Shown here piece by piece: positions 18,886 through 27,706 of a stretch of 64,000 nucleotides of DNA. The DNA lies in the NCBI RefSeq assembly GCF_000250985.1, contig NW_013524647.1, positions 458,983-522,982 of the forward strand, given 5' to 3'. The notes under the pieces were generated by a model. The model saw only the letters and a program-made list of their open reading frames with translations, had not been told where the DNA came from and searched no databases. A program made the position numbers and the translations under genes. Numbering within the stretch: the stretch's first letter is position 1; the number at the start of each line of letters is the position of its first letter. This DNA comes from Nematocida parisii ERTm1. Its lineage: Eukaryota; Microsporidia.

Positions 18886-19656
18886 TTATGGTATTTTAAT
18901 ATATTTCTTGTATACGTCTTCTATTATATCCGTTATAATCCCGTTTACACCCATTTCTATCTGCTTATCTATCTTGTTATAATCTGAGTTGCCTTTACCG
19001 TACGTTATAACTAATAAATTGGTCTGCTTAATCTTGCTTAGTAATACAGTATTATTAAGTACTTCATCTGCTTCTGTGACTATCCCGGTATAATCATTAC
19101 TTATTACATATTGTACAGAATGTTCTGTTAATTCTTCCACTAAGTATAATATATCCTGCGTCTTTTTGATTTCTTCGCAAATCTTTTTGTTAAATGAACT
19201 ATAAATAATGAACCGGTCTCTGCTATTACTTTTTACACATTGTGTAATATATTTACACCATACATCCACAGGTATCGATTGTTCTTCATATTTAATCTCT
19301 ATGTTTAAATCTACTGTTGTACTTAATAATACATCTGATAATAATGGTATCCCTAAGGATATAAGTATATCTGAGTGTATACAGTCTATACTTATACCAT
19401 TAAGTACTAAATCATGGTATACAAATACTTTCATGTCCTTACTTAATTGTACATCTATCTCTGCCATACTCATAAACGTACCACACGTATTAATGGATCC
19501 TATTGTATTCTCTCCCTGTGCATGATTTATGCCCATTCCCCTGTGACCTATAAATAATGGAATATTCTTGGTACTCTTCATGTGAATTATAGACTGAACT
19601 ATCTCCTGTGTATTTATTATACTCCCATTGGATAATTCTCGTATATTCTGTGACAT
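18886..19656 (-). CDS. Glycerophosphodiester phosphodiesterase domain protein
   Basis: Hydrolyses glycerophosphodiesters to glycerol 3-phosphate and an alcohol. Seen in 256 residues: IGHRGMG with the catalytic His, GENTIGSI with Glu, AEIDVQLSKDMKVFVYHD (metal-binding Glu/Asp and second His), LNIEIK and a C-terminal MGVNGIITDIIEDV that closes the barrel. The GDPD insertion after the first strand is short. Only the catalytic domain is present, with no SPX or ankyrin part. A TTACACATTGTGTAA palindrome of the intergenic type lies inside the coding sequence at 19,233-19,247 and encodes TQCVKS. The start codon is 15 bp from the divergent Scd6-like gene. Confidence 0.88.
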   Translation of the reverse strand: MSQNIRELSNGSIINTQEIVQSIIHMKSTKNIPLFIGHRGMGINHAQGENTIGSINTCGTFMSMAEIDVQLSKDMKVFVYHDLVLNGISIDCIHSDILISLGIPLLSDVLLSTTVDLNIEIKYEEQSIPVDVWCKYITQCVKSNSRDRFIIYSSFNKKICEEIKKTQDILYLVEELTEHSVQYVISNDYTGIVTEADEVLNNTVLLSKIKQTNLLVITYGKGNSDYNKIDKQIEMGVNGIITDIIEDVYKKYIKIP

Positions 19657-19671
19657 GTTTACAAATATTTT

Positions 19672-20187
19672 ATGTTTGAAGTAATTAAGAGGACTGGGCG
19701 TGTTATGGAAATTATTTCTAAGTCTGGGGTGAGGTACTCAGGAATATTATCAAATTATGACAGTAATAGGAATACAGTCACATTATGTAAAGCACGATCA
19801 TTTGGTTCTGAGAACAGAGTATCCCCTGTTAAAATACAAGTAAGTGAGCAAGTATATGAGTATATTGTGTTTAAAATAGAGAATATCCAGTGTGTAAAGG
19901 AGGGTAATGACTGGGTATCTATTACTACTGGTGATAGGGTTATTATAAACCCAAGGCATGAAGTAAGGAATAAGGACCATGCGAAGAGACTATTTAATAT
20001 GAGAAATGAGTGCAGTACAAGTTGTAAAGAGAGTAATCAGAAGTCATTAACTAAAGGGATAATTATACCAGATGAAGAGTATGATTTTATAAGTAATAAT
20101 AAGGAATTACAGAAGGATATTGAGAAAATTCCGTATGAGCACAGGAATACGTACGATCCTTCATTTTTTTATGACTCATTACGGTAA
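19672..20187 (+). CDS. SCD6: Scd6 / LSM14 (RAP55) mRNA-repression factor
   Basis: Scd6/LSM14 proteins repress translation and help decapping in cytoplasmic mRNPs. Seen in 171 residues: an N-terminal divergent Lsm domain with IISKSGVRYSGILSNYDS, NTVTLCKARSFGSENR and EYIVFKIENIQ, which follow the Scd6/LSM14 pattern closely, a linker, an EEYDFISNNKEL segment resembling an FDF motif, and a C-terminal YDPSFFYDSL that matches the FFD box. RGG repeats are absent. It is the shortest layout that could still carry the known functions. Divergent from the GDPD gene with a 15-bp gap containing AAATATTT. Confidence 0.85.
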   Translation: MFEVIKRTGRVMEIISKSGVRYSGILSNYDSNRNTVTLCKARSFGSENRVSPVKIQVSEQVYEYIVFKIENIQCVKEGNDWVSITTGDRVIINPRHEVRNKDHAKRLFNMRNECSTSCKESNQKSLTKGIIIPDEEYDFISNNKELQKDIEKIPYEHRNTYDPSFFYDSLR

Positions 20188-20189
20188 AT

Positions 20190-20895
20190 AATACCTATTA
20201 GTACAGCAATGGGTATACATAAGTAGTAGCAGTATACTAATAGGTAGTAGTAGTATAGTATATATAAGTAGTAGTAGCAGTATACTAATAGGTAGTAGTA
20301 CAGTAATGGGTATACATAAGCAGTAGTATAATAAGCATAGTATATATAGTATACATAAGTAGTAGTATATAAGTAGTCTAATAGTAGTATAATAAGCATA
20401 GTATAATAGTATAGTATATATAGTATAGTAATAGGTATATATAAGCAGTGGTATAATAGTATACTAATATTAGTATACATAAGTAGTAGTAGTATTACAT
20501 AAGTAACAGTACAGTATATATTATATAGTAGTAGTAGCATAGTAGTATATGCATAGTATATAGTATACATAGGCAGTCGTATAATAATATATGCATAGTA
20601 GTATAATAGTATATATAGGCAGTCGTATAATAGTATACTAATAGTAGTATACATAAGTAGTAGTATAATAAGCATAGTATAGTAGTGGTCTAATAGTATA
20701 GTAATAGTAGTATAATAAGCATAGTAGTATACATAAGCATAGTGGTATAGCATATGCATTAGTAGTATACTATTATTATAGTAATATACTAATATTATAT
20801 AATAAGCATAGTATTACATAAGTAGTAGTAATAGTATATATTATATATAGTATAATAATATTATATTATATGCATAGTATACTAAGTAATAGATT
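20190..20895. repeat. AT-rich array of AGTAGTAGTATACATAAG units
   Basis: About 700 bp of degenerate units AGTAGTAGTATA, CATAAGTAGTAGTAT and ATAAGCATAGTATA. A reverse-strand open frame of 196 codons crosses it but encodes only Tyr/Leu/Thr/Ile low-complexity sequence and is not a gene. Confidence 0.85.
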
Positions 20896-21022
20896 ATTTA
20901 TTATGTGGTGTATCTTATTATATGTATATGTTCTTGTATATTTCTGTTATAACTAATAAATCCGTTAGAATAGGAAAGGGAGTGTATCTATTTAAATAGA
21001 AAAAATTTGCCCATGTAAGTTT

Positions 21023-22474
21023 ATGACAGAACAAAAGAAAAGACAGCAAAATATGTTTGCCACTGAGCAGACAAACCTATCTACAGAGATAGCAAAACAA
21101 AAACAAGAAGAAAGTGAAAGGGAACCCACACATAACTCTGAAGGGAAGGGGGAAAGAGTGGAGCAAGAAAACACCCAGAATGCACAAAGTGTAAATGACC
21201 AGGATGAGGAAGAAATAAATATGGATGAAGTACTTGAGATACCAGATGAGCAGACGACTAATTCCAGTCTTATAGCCGGAGTACTTGTAGTGGATGAAAA
21301 GGGAGGAGAGGCAGACTTAGCAGAGACATTTGATAGTATGGGTCTTAGTGAAGATATTCTTAAGGGGATATTCTCTCTTGGGTTTGAGAAACCTTCACCC
21401 ATTCAGATGACTGCCATTGTTCCTTTACTGAAGGGCCGGGACTTAAGAGCACAGGCACAGAGTGGTACAGGGAAGACAGCTGCCTTTGGAATTGCTTCAT
21501 TACAGTCAGTTGACCAGAAGTTGAAAGAACTCCAAGTAATTATTATGGAAACCACGAGAGAGTTGGCCATTCAGACATGTTCTGTCCTGCAGAATCTTGG
21601 ATCATCTACTAACATATGCATTGAGGCCGTGTATGGTGGTGTAAGAATCACAGAAACCCTTGAGAAGGTAAAGAAAAGACCACAGATTCTTGTAGGTACC
21701 CCAGGGAGACTGCTGCATCTGATTGAGATGAAGCAGTTGAACTTAAACCATGTGAAGTTGTTCATTTTGGATGAGGCAGATGAAATGCTTAAAAAGGGAT
21801 TCTTAGAGTCCATTAACCTGCTGTACAATAAAATACCAAACAAGCAGATACAGGTGGGCCTGTTCTCTGCCACATGGAGTAAAGAGGAGCAGGAGATCAC
21901 TGCCCAGATACTTAATGAGCCTGTGATTATTTCGCTTAAGGATGAAGACCAGACACTTAAAGGAATCAAACAGTACTACGTCAATGTAGGAGACAAGAGA
22001 GGTGCAACCGTTGACATGTCTAAGTTTGAAGTACTCTGTGATCTGTATGATAGAGGATCAATTTCCCAGTCAGTTATATTCTGTAATAAGGTTGAAAGAG
22101 CCATTAACATCCAGAAGAATATGATAGAGAGAGGATTTGAATGCGAAATATTCCACAGTGAACTCCCACAGGATGTGCGTAATGATGTAATGAAGAGATT
22201 TGCAGAAGGAAAGTGCAGAACACTTGTTTCATCCGGTCTGCTCGCAAGAGGTGTTGATGTACAAACTCTTAGTGTGGTAATAAACTTTGACGTCCCCCAT
22301 GAGAAAGAGATAGAGAATTACATACATAGAATTGGTAGAGCAGGCAGATACGGTAGAAAAGGAACAGCCATAAACTTAGTCTCATCAGATGACATGGAAA
22401 TGATCAAGAGATACGAGAAGCACTACAATACAACAATTGTTCCTCTTCCCGGTAACATAGTTGAGTCTCTTTAA
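21023..22474 (+). CDS. TIF1: eIF4A-type DEAD-box RNA helicase
   Basis: ATP-dependent RNA helicase that unwinds mRNA leaders for ribosome loading. Seen: Q motif GFEKPSPIQMTAI, motif I AQSGTGKT, Ia ETTRELA (Pro of the usual PTRELA is Thr), GG, TPGR, DEAD in FILDEADEM, SAT, then the second RecA domain with VIFCNKVE, ARGVDV and HRIGRAGR. The core of about 385 residues is closest in order and spacing to eIF4A. An extra acidic, low-complexity leader of about 95 residues precedes it. eIF4AIII/Fal1 is the alternative. The coding strand is richer in GC and in AGA/CTG codons than its neighbours, as expected for high expression. Confidence 0.92.
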   Translation: MTEQKKRQQNMFATEQTNLSTEIAKQKQEESEREPTHNSEGKGERVEQENTQNAQSVNDQDEEEINMDEVLEIPDEQTTNSSLIAGVLVVDEKGGEADLAETFDSMGLSEDILKGIFSLGFEKPSPIQMTAIVPLLKGRDLRAQAQSGTGKTAAFGIASLQSVDQKLKELQVIIMETTRELAIQTCSVLQNLGSSTNICIEAVYGGVRITETLEKVKKRPQILVGTPGRLLHLIEMKQLNLNHVKLFILDEADEMLKKGFLESINLLYNKIPNKQIQVGLFSATWSKEEQEITAQILNEPVIISLKDEDQTLKGIKQYYVNVGDKRGATVDMSKFEVLCDLYDRGSISQSVIFCNKVERAINIQKNMIERGFECEIFHSELPQDVRNDVMKRFAEGKCRTLVSSGLLARGVDVQTLSVVINFDVPHEKEIENYIHRIGRAGRYGRKGTAINLVSSDDMEMIKRYEKHYNTTIVPLPGNIVESL

Positions 22475-22622
22475 TAAAGATTAAATTTCAACCAAGCTCT
22501 ATTCTGAGTCACTCTGTGATAATGACTTATTCGGGTTATACTGCATATTATTACTGTATAAATATAATTAAATACGACACGGACAGTCTCAGATCATAAA
22601 CAAAGATGGAATATTTATTCTA

Positions 22623-24443
22623 TTACATATGCGATGCATTTACTACCTCTGGGTGACTGTCATTCTGCAGCTCTTTTAAAATACTTTCTTTTTCTTCAAG
22701 TATTCCCAAGCGGATCATTTTTGCCACTGTTAGGCGTACCTGTGGGATTGCATCTGTGGCCAGATCAACCAGATTTTTAGCAAGCAACTTCTGTACTTTA
22801 CGTGGCCACAGTGTTTGCAGTACCTTTCCCAGTGCAGTGGCATAAGATATTCTGTGGGCATAGTGCGTACTCTCCTTTAAAAATTCCAATGACTTTAACA
22901 TCTCGCCGTGTACCCAGGGAGCACCAAAATTAATTGCTATTTCACTGAGTATAGATGCAGCCTCTTTTCTTACCAGCCAGATTGAATCAACGAACATTTT
23001 AAAGAATGGCTCTTTAAGGTACTCATAGAAATACTGTTGATCCATCTGCCGGCTCAGTGAAGAAATGCTTTTTAGCACGGCAGTTCTTGTTCTCCAATTA
23101 GAACTTTTTAAGTCATTTATCACTGGAGCCAGTGCATCTGTAATTGCTGCTGCACCGAGCTTCTTATAGAGTGTCTTTAGCTTACTGATAGTCTCTATTT
23201 TTGTATTATGGTCTTCGTCTGAGAGGAGTCTTCTAATAATTGGAGAGACAAATAATTCCATGTCCTCTTTTGTTACTATTTCTGATATAATAGATAATAT
23301 ATTTGGGACTATCTCACGGACATCTGGTGACTTGTCGCAGGATGCTCTGTCTATAATGTAAAGTATCTTGTTTTTTGTTTTTGGTGCTTCTAACAGTATT
23401 TCGGGTGTTCTCTGTATTATACTCTTTCTTACCTCATCCTCTCTGTCATCCACTAGCCTGTCGATATAGTCTAGCAGTGTATTCTGTTTGTCTTCAGAGA
23501 TTTGCCCAATTGGTTCTTCTGTGGCTGGAGTATGCCTGTCATTCAGTTCAGAAAATCCACTAATTTTATGGCTCTCTTGAGATTGTGTGTTTATACTTCT
23601 GGAAGGTGTGCTGCTGTATCTTCTGGTGATTTCTGGATCATCCACATAAACTATTACATCTTTAATAATCTTTGTAGAGCTGCTTCTTACTTTCCAGCTG
23701 TTATCCACCGATGCCATCTTAAACACTTCTTTGCTAAAATGTGAATTTGTCTCTGTCTTATCCAGCAAAAGCAGGGGGTGAATAAAGAAACTTCTTACTG
23801 TATCGTCTGCATCTTGTAGGGCTGTTTCTACTATCTGCTTGATTTCTGGCTCGCTGTATAAATAAAGCATTATTTCACTTGATGAGAGACACTTTCTTCT
23901 AATAATAGGCAGAGCATCCTTTAACAGTGCTTCAAAAAGACCTTTTAGCCTTTTAGGCTCACTGCTCCTGGGAATATCTAGCAAGAACCTACTAAGTAAA
24001 GAAATTGCAGATATTCTGTGCATTACAAATTTACTCTCTCCTAGCCTGCATATAAATTCTTGTGCTTCGTATATCTCTTGGCTTAATTCACTTTCTCTTC
24101 CTAGTAAAACATTGCTTATAAGAGAATTAGTGGCTATTTCTCTTATTTTGTTATCTCTCGTTAAGAATATTTCTTTATATAGGCAATACAGTGGTTTTAC
24201 CTCTAAAAGAACCTCTTTTGATATTTTCTCCAGCTGTGTAATGACAGGCGCCTTTGACTCTTCATTTGTATCCAGAATTGTTTTTACAAATGGTATTAAA
24301 TACTGTACTGTATACCCTTCGCCAATTTCTTTGGATATTCTATATAAACTGTTGATACTCTCTTCTCTTATCTTAGCATTTGATGATTGCATTTTTTCTA
24401 TTTCTTTCTCAATTTCATCGTAGCTTACTGTATCTCTTAGCAT
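22623..24443 (-). CDS. TPD3: PP2A scaffold subunit A (PR65/Tpd3), HEAT repeats
   Basis: Scaffold that joins the PP2A catalytic and regulatory subunits. The 606-residue protein is made of about fifteen HEAT repeats. Visible units include KIREIATNSLISN, RSFFIHPLLLLDK, NTKIETISKLKTLYKKLGAAA, SNWRTRTAVLKSISSLSRQM, DSIWLVRKEAASILSEIAINFG and PQVRLTVAKMIRLGI. The run of DSIWLVRKEA and NWRTRTAVL is characteristic of PR65. Length is near the usual 589. A loop of about 50 Ser/Thr-rich residues sits in the middle (near 270-325). The ATG at 24,443 is chosen since the longer frame overlaps the neighbour and lacks an upstream ATG. 20 bp separate it from the divergent Cia1 start. Confidence 0.9.
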   Translation of the reverse strand: MLRDTVSYDEIEKEIEKMQSSNAKIREESINSLYRISKEIGEGYTVQYLIPFVKTILDTNEESKAPVITQLEKISKEVLLEVKPLYCLYKEIFLTRDNKIREIATNSLISNVLLGRESELSQEIYEAQEFICRLGESKFVMHRISAISLLSRFLLDIPRSSEPKRLKGLFEALLKDALPIIRRKCLSSSEIMLYLYSEPEIKQIVETALQDADDTVRSFFIHPLLLLDKTETNSHFSKEVFKMASVDNSWKVRSSSTKIIKDVIVYVDDPEITRRYSSTPSRSINTQSQESHKISGFSELNDRHTPATEEPIGQISEDKQNTLLDYIDRLVDDREDEVRKSIIQRTPEILLEAPKTKNKILYIIDRASCDKSPDVREIVPNILSIISEIVTKEDMELFVSPIIRRLLSDEDHNTKIETISKLKTLYKKLGAAAITDALAPVINDLKSSNWRTRTAVLKSISSLSRQMDQQYFYEYLKEPFFKMFVDSIWLVRKEAASILSEIAINFGAPWVHGEMLKSLEFLKESTHYAHRISYATALGKVLQTLWPRKVQKLLAKNLVDLATDAIPQVRLTVAKMIRLGILEEKESILKELQNDSHPEVVNASHM

Positions 24444-24463
24444 TAACACCACACAAAATAAAA

Positions 24464-25591
24464 ATGCAAAATATACGCATGGGTTATATTTCTGGCAATG
24501 TGGTAGAGAAGGTTGTAAGCGGAGGAATAGGCTGGTCACTCTGTCATAATAAAGAGGTTTTGTGTTTGTGCATGGAGAGTACTTTATTCCTGTATGACTT
24601 AGTGAGTTTAAGAATACTGAAAAAAATAGAAACAAGAACTGACACAGGAAATAGACTAAAAATAACACTATTTAATGAAAAACAAGAAAATAATGAAGAA
24701 AAAAAGTACTGTGATGGGAGACCAAAAAATACAAAATGTGAAGAGTATTCAGTGCATGAGAATAATTCTGGTGATATTTTGGGCATAGGAAATATTGACG
24801 AGAATAATATTATCAGAAGAGGGGAGTTTATGAAAGATTCGGATTTAATTGGAGTGGGTTATTTTAATGGTGTATGTGATATAATAAATACTCAGACAGG
24901 AGACTTAATTGACAGGCTAGAAGGCGATGAGAGTGAAATAAAAAGTATTTCATTTAATGAGTGCGGCAGACTTGCATTTAGTACAAGACAGGGAAGTATT
25001 TGGGTGTGGTTAATGAATTCTGATGGTGAATGGGAGATTGAAGAGATTATTGAGTACAGTGAGAGTGATGTAAAAAGTGTTATATGGCACGAGAATAGTT
25101 TAATTTCTGTTGGGTACTCAAATGAAATTGTTATATATAATAGGTGGGAAGATGATGTATGTGGCATTAAGTGGGAAATAGAGAATATATTTAAAATGGA
25201 CTCTTGTATATGGGATGTTTCTATAATAGAAGATTCTGTCTCTTATATGGGCGCTGTAACACAGAGTGGTATTCTAAAAATATTTAAGAAAGACTATGAG
25301 AATACCAGTGACTGGGAAGTAGTTAAAGAACAGAAAATATCTGAATATCCCATTATATCCATGTGCAATGGTATAATTAACAGTATAAAATGCTTTGCAA
25401 TGATTATTAACAGAAGAAATCTCGCATTGTATTCTGTTGATGGCGTTCTTATTAAAGAATATTCTGTTTTAACAGAGTACGATGAACCGGTTGATATAAT
25501 CTTTTCAGAGAAATCCTCTTCATTTATTATACTATCATACCAAATACATTCACAAAAGAAAAGAGCCATCATCAGATCTATTAAACTATAA
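24464..25591 (+). CDS. CIA1: Cia1 / CIAO1 WD-repeat protein (cytosolic Fe-S targeting)
   Basis: Part of the CIA targeting complex that inserts Fe-S clusters into cytosolic and nuclear apoproteins. The 375-residue protein is a seven-bladed propeller. The best match is the middle: SIWVWLMNSDGEWEIEEI, DVKSVIWHENSLISVGYSN, EIVIYNRWEDD and SCIWDVSI follow the Cia1 pattern (VWIW, DVKHVIWHP, RIWKD, VWS). Blade 2 carries an insert of about 50 acidic and polar residues (TRTDTGNRLKI...). WD dipeptides are mostly lost. Start is the ATG at 24,464. The longer frame runs antisense through the PP2A gene. Confidence 0.75.
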   Translation: MQNIRMGYISGNVVEKVVSGGIGWSLCHNKEVLCLCMESTLFLYDLVSLRILKKIETRTDTGNRLKITLFNEKQENNEEKKYCDGRPKNTKCEEYSVHENNSGDILGIGNIDENNIIRRGEFMKDSDLIGVGYFNGVCDIINTQTGDLIDRLEGDESEIKSISFNECGRLAFSTRQGSIWVWLMNSDGEWEIEEIIEYSESDVKSVIWHENSLISVGYSNEIVIYNRWEDDVCGIKWEIENIFKMDSCIWDVSIIEDSVSYMGAVTQSGILKIFKKDYENTSDWEVVKEQKISEYPIISMCNGIINSIKCFAMIINRRNLALYSVDGVLIKEYSVLTEYDEPVDIIFSEKSSSFIILSYQIHSQKKRAIIRSIKL

Positions 25592-25852
25592 TTTACACAT
25601 ATTATTTATTAAATAGCAGTATTATTATATCGTAATAAATAGTCTGAGTTATACATAATTTATAAGTAATTTATTGTACATATTTTATTATCATTATCTG
25701 TTTATACTATTAAGTATATTTATCTATTACTAATTATTTCTATTTACTATTAAAATAAAATATGTACATAATTCTATTTAAATATAAAAATGAAAGGATT
25801 ATAAAAATATAAATTATATTTTCTAATACCATTACTATAATAATATATACTT

Positions 25853-26202
25853 ATGGTAACACCACCACTTAAGCGCACATGCCCGAGGCCGATCCGCCTA
25901 CACGCGCGGTGATCCCGCCTCAGCAAAATGCCGGGATCTAAGAATCATGGATCAACTTTGGACTATATAAGTAGCACACGCCTAGACAAACATGGGAGAA
26001 GCCTAGACAAACATGGGAGAAACAATGGAAAAATTAAAGGAAACATTTACTAAAAGGCTCAGCGCCAATAGCGCCTCAAGAACTCTGCGTCCGCGCACAT
26101 CCCAATATTCTAATAACCATAATAAAGAGCATCTCTCAAGGATATCGTTATCTATCTTGGACTATGTTATCCGGGCGGCGACGGTGCCTCTCTATGAGCA
26201 CG
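25853..26202 (-). ncRNA. GC-rich hairpin element, copy 4 (most diverged)
   Basis: Read on the minus strand, this stretch aligns over its length with the elements at 30.2, 35.6 and 44.5 kb. Shared landmarks in the same order are an ACCG-CGCCGCCC start block, GCTCTTTATT, TGCGCGGAC, GGCGCTGA, AGTTGAT..TGATTC, the hairpin GATCCCGG-CGGGATC, ACCGCGCG and the end block GTGGTGGTGTTACCA. Identity to the other copies is far lower than theirs to each other. It is a sharp GC island in AT-rich DNA. A 21-bp direct duplication (GCCTAGACAAACATGGGAGA twice) is inside. A 91-codon plus-strand frame over it is not accepted as a gene. Confidence 0.6.
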
Positions 26203-26296
26203 GCAAAGAGCCTTATAAGTCAGTTTCACTTTCATATATAATAAATAGTTCATCCTTTATTACTCAAAAATCGCATATTTTACAATAAAAATCCGC

Positions 26297-26671
26297 TTAT
26301 TCATGTATGCTTGTGCTGGCCTCTGACATGACCAAGGTCCTGTTTCTGGTCAGGGTCCTAGCCAAATGACCACTTCCCGGTTCATCACTGCTGATCTTCA
26401 TATTCCAACCCACAACAGCAAACATGATTAAACAGACTAAAACACAAATTACTACAGCTACAACTGCTATATGATCCCTATTACTTCTCCACCATTCTTT
26501 TATTTGAAATGAATTATCTCCCTCTAAAATAGTAATGCATTCATCTCTAGTACATTTAACTTGTGAATTTTTCAATCTGTTGTTATATAATATTGGTTCT
26601 TGCTCTATAATACTACACCCCTGTAATACTCCTTCATTCATATTTTCTTGTTCTTTATGTGTAGTACTCAT
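26297..26671 (-). CDS. Single-pass membrane protein, unknown
   Basis: A 124-residue protein with a polar N-terminal 60 residues, one strong membrane segment (HIAVVAVVICVLVCLIMFAVVG, about 68-90) and a polar tail with SGHLARTLTRNRTLVMSEAS. No family is recognised. The start is the ATG at 26,671. A TTG two codons upstream is in frame. It stands near the diverged element copy, in the part of the window where lineage-specific membrane proteins collect, and may be one of those. Confidence 0.55.
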   Translation of the reverse strand: MSTTHKEQENMNEGVLQGCSIIEQEPILYNNRLKNSQVKCTRDECITILEGDNSFQIKEWWRSNRDHIAVVAVVICVLVCLIMFAVVGWNMKISSDEPGSGHLARTLTRNRTLVMSEASTSIHE

Positions 26672-27706
26672 CTTCAATGATAAAAATAATTACTATAAAG
26701 GAGTATAAAGAATAAATTATTTTTATATTCCTTTCTTATTATTTATTGTAAAGTGTTCACTTTTATGTAATAAGTATAATATAAATAATGACAATTAAAA
26801 ATTAAAAGTATTCCATATTAAAAGTAACTCATAGAAGAAAGAATAATTAACAGAGAGAATCATTAAAAATCCAATTTATATAATGGATAAGCATAGTATA
26901 CTCATAAATAGTATGAAATGTAGAGTATTTATTATAAGTCCAATCAAATATTCAAGTATAAATAGGGATTACTAGTAATATGGAGTAGTATATGTTGTAT
27001 ACTAAGGATAGTATATGCTATGATTAAGTAATAACTATGTATAGACAAACATATAAACAAAACTAACTGATTAATATACAGACTATTAATCACATAATGC
27101 GACGAGTGTGCATATGTCTACTAGTAGTATGCACTAGGACCAGAATATTAGCACATACTGAGAGTGCATAGGGACTCAAGCAGTTCATATTCTTGATATC
27201 ATAAGATGGGGAGATGATACTCATAATAAGTGCAAAGAATGAAATAACTACAAGAAAAAGAATACAATTAAATTTAGAAGATAATTGCGAATCACACAAA
27301 CTGGCACTAAGAATGGGCTAGAAACCACTAGAAATCCATAGGGTTAGCAAATGTTGGCATCACGAAGTAAATCGGTTGTATGTCCATTACCACATTAAAT
27401 CAAACATCCATGCGTGTAAGTAATTGGATTCTATGTACCTGCATCACATATATAAGTATCTTTGTTGTAGCAGCAGTCAATATAATTAACCTGTTATGGC
27501 TGCCTTAGATACATAAGTAACAGCATAAGAAGTATAATAGATAAGTGCGTGGCACACACCAACCATCCAATTTATTAATCCTCTTAAACCATAATAATAA
27601 ACTGTTTTCTATTAAAATACATAAAAAATTTAAGTCCAATTAATTTTTATTAATCCCAAGAAGCGTATGCCTAATGGCTGTTAGACTTATTGTCCATCAC
27701 ATCTCC
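26672..27706. other. Gene-poor intergenic region
   Basis: No convincing gene in about 1 kb. A reverse frame of 69 codons (27,090-27,299) has one hydrophobic stretch but no recognisable features. The right end, 27,540-27,620, is a diverged family B tail (CACACACCAACCATCC then AATAATAAACTGTTTTCTAT). The middle holds unique sequence of normal complexity, which may be the decayed remains of a gene. Confidence 0.5.

Noticed and set aside
20169-20759. 196-codon reverse frame of Tyr, Leu, Thr and Ile
   Set aside because: It is a translation of a short tandem repeat with no normal protein composition.
21011-21023. GTAAGT just after an ATG upstream of the eIF4A start, a layout typical of microsporidian introns
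   Set aside because: No branch-point and AG pair follows before the conserved reading frame, and the ATG at 21,023 gives a whole protein. It is more likely a chance ATGTAA.
25853-26202. Signal recognition particle RNA as the identity of the structured element
   Set aside because: A GGAA loop is present in copies 1-3 (AGTCGGAAGTT), but the opposite-strand AGCAG part of the SRP helix 8 motif is missing, and several copies with decayed stems would be odd for SRP RNA. Not excluded, only unsupported.
26013-26288. 91-codon plus-strand frame with an in-frame ATG
   Set aside because: It lies across the reverse strand of element copy 4 and its sequence follows the element's landmarks. The direct duplication at its start is non-coding in character.
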